From positions 1-6,021 of the forward strand of contig CAMLNT010000148.1 of NCBI GenBank assembly GCA_946481425.1: a DNA stretch of 6,021 nucleotides, read 5' to 3'. This document shows positions 4,956 to 6,021 of the stretch, one piece after another. Positions within the stretch are counted from its first letter, which is position 1; every line of letters starts with the position of its first letter. The notes under the pieces were generated by a model. That model did no database searches and was not told where the DNA came from. It saw only the letters and a list, made by a program, of their open reading frames with translations. A program made the position numbers and the translations under genes. The stretch comes from an uncultured Brevundimonas sp. (lineage in GTDB: Bacteria > Pseudomonadota > Alphaproteobacteria > Caulobacterales > Caulobacteraceae).

Positions 4956-6021
4956 TTGCGTCATCTCGTCCAAGCCGTCCGCGCCGTCGATCCGCTGGTC
5001 GTGACCGGCAAGGTCGCGGCCGTGTCCGGCCTGCTGATCGAGGCCCGGGGCGGATTGTCCCGCCTGTCGGTCGGCGCGCGCGCCGAGATCGTGCGCGGCG
5101 GGGCCAATGATCCCCTGCCGGCGGAGGTCGTGGGCTTCCGCGACGCCAAGGCGCTTCTGATGCCCTTCGGTCCGGTCGAGGGCGTCTCGCCCGGCGCCGA
5201 CATCAAGCTGGTCGCGGACGGGGCGGCGGTCCGGCCGACCACCGCCTGGCTTGGCCGTATCGTCGACGCCTTCGGCAATCCGATCGACGGCAAGGGTCCG
5301 CTGCCGCGCGGGCCGCATCCCTATCCGCTGAGGGCCGCGCCGCCCGCCGCCCATTCGCGCGACCGGGTTGGCGAGCGGCTGGACCTGGGCGTGCGTGCGC
5401 TCGACACCTTCGTCACCACCTGCCGGGGCCAGCGCCTGGGCATCTTCGCCGGCTCGGGCGTCGGCAAGTCTGTCCTGCTGTCCATGCTGGCGCGCGAAGC
5501 CAGCTGCGACGCTGTCGTGGTCGGCCTGATCGGTGAACGGGGCCGCGAGGTTCGCGAGTTCATCGAGGAGACGCTGGGCGAGGAAGGCCTGCGCCGCTCT
5601 ATCGTCGTGGTCGCCACCTCCGACGAACCCGCTCTGAAGCGCCGCCAGGCCGCCTACATGACGATGGCCCTGTCGGAATATCTGCGGGACCAGGGGCTGG
5701 AAGTCCTGTGCCTGATGGATTCGGTCACCCGCTTCGCCATGGCCCAGCGCGAAATCGGTCTCGCGGCCGGAGAGCCGCCGACGACCAAGGGCTACACCCC
5801 CACGGTCTTTTCCGAGCTGCCCAAGCTGCTGGAGCGCGCCGGCCCCGGCCCGATCCGTGCGGACGGCAAGCGGGCCGGTCCGATCACCGGCCTGTTCACC
5901 GTGCTGGTCGACGGCGGCGACCATGACGAGCCGATCGCCGACGCCGTGCGCGGGATTCTCGACGGCCACATCGTCATGGAGCGCAAGATCGCCGAGCGTG
6001 GGCGCTTCCCGGCCATCGACG
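4956..6021 (+). CDS. fliI: Flagellum-specific ATPase FliI (3' end outside window)
   Basis: This gives 355 residues of FliI, the hexameric ATPase of the flagellar type III export apparatus at the cytoplasmic face of the basal body, working with FliH and FliJ. Visible are the N-terminal beta-barrel part ([17 protein letters not shown] from about 16), the ATPase entry [17 protein letters not shown] (100-116), [16 protein letters not shown] (135-150), Walker A GSGVGKS (166-172), the catalytic-Glu loop [13 protein letters not shown] (Glu194), Walker B VLCLMDS (250-256), [17 protein letters not shown] (259-275) and [17 protein letters not shown]. The window ends inside the PAID of the ATPase signature, so roughly 80-90 residues are missing. 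The start is TTG at 4956: an in-frame TAA lies at 4911-4913, there is no ATG or GTG between, and [16 protein letters not shown] fits the family N-terminus. A weak GGGG (4945-4948) lies 7 bases upstream. The first GTG, at 5001, would cut into the barrel. Confidence 0.96.
   Translation, partial: MRHLVQAVRAVDPLVVTGKVAAVSGLLIEARGGLSRLSVGARAEIVRGGANDPLPAEVVGFRDAKALLMPFGPVEGVSPGADIKLVADGAAVRPTTAWLGRIVDAFGNPIDGKGPLPRGPHPYPLRAAPPAAHSRDRVGERLDLGVRALDTFVTTCRGQRLGIFAGSGVGKSVLLSMLAREASCDAVVVGLIGERGREVREFIEETLGEEGLRRSIVVVATSDEPALKRRQAAYMTMALSEYLRDQGLEVLCLMDSVTRFAMAQREIGLAAGEPPTTKGYTPTVFSELPKLLERAGPGPIRADGKRAGPITGLFTVLVDGGDHDEPIADAVRGILDGHIVMERKIAERGRFPAID

Noticed and set aside
4945..4959. Sigma-54-like -24/-12 match (GG at 4946-4947, TTGC at 4956-4959)
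   Set aside because: Spacing fits, but only part of the consensus matches, and transcription would begin inside fliI downstream of its TTG start, removing the family-typical N-terminus.
4142..5110. A 322-residue open frame on the plus strand overlapping the exporter and fliI
   Set aside because: Out of frame with both genes, Pro/Ala/Arg-rich, no hydrophobic helices or motifs; the exporter frame has strong RhtA likeness.
4464..5969. A 501-residue open frame on the minus strand
   Set aside because: It lies antisense to the exporter and fliI, is dominated by Gly, Ala, Arg, Asp and Gln in a low-complexity pattern typical of antisense frames in GC-rich DNA, and shows no domain. The opposite strand carries clear FliI motifs.
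1..6021. Defence, mobile-element, CRISPR or tRNA content
   Set aside because: No transposase or integrase motifs, no repeated spacer pattern, no cloverleaf-like sequence and no terminal repeats were seen; all well-supported genes are chromosomal housekeeping or envelope types.

Overview
The window looks like a chromosomal segment from a GC-rich alphaproteobacterium, most likely a member of the Caulobacterales such as a Brevundimonas-like species. This rests on the strong G/C bias at third codon positions, the alphaproteobacterial character of the RecA and FliI fragments, and generic start/SD usage. The genus is an inference from protein flavour and cannot be fixed without a search. All genes seem native: I see no mobile element, tRNA, rRNA or CRISPR array.

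Layout from left to right: (1) the 3' part of recA (+), followed by a 180-base gap holding a long imperfect palindrome, a second GC hairpin and a strong intrinsic terminator; (2) a leftward two-gene unit, transcribed from a serine LD-carboxypeptidase of family S66 (TTG start at 1941) into a small lipoprotein gene; (3) diverging from it across only 41 bases, a Mur ligase family gene resembling Mpl/MurC (+); (4) meeting that gene end to end with 3 bases between the stop codons, an Lrp/AsnC-family regulator (-); (5) diverging from the regulator across 84 bases, an RhtA-like EamA amino-acid exporter (+); (6) the 5' four-fifths of fliI (+), the flagellar export ATPase, which starts at a TTG and runs off the right edge.

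Two functional pairs stand out. The S66 carboxypeptidase and the Mur ligase fit consecutive steps of cytoplasmic murein-peptide recycling (tetrapeptide to tripeptide, then ligation to UDP-MurNAc). The ligase has departures from both MurC and Mpl that leave its exact substrate open. The Lrp-type regulator and the RhtA-like exporter form a classic divergent regulator/target pair. recA and fliI are core genes whose placement here is probably just genome order. Nothing in the window amounts to a clearly new defence or mobile system; the most interesting item is the divergent peptidase/ligase locus.
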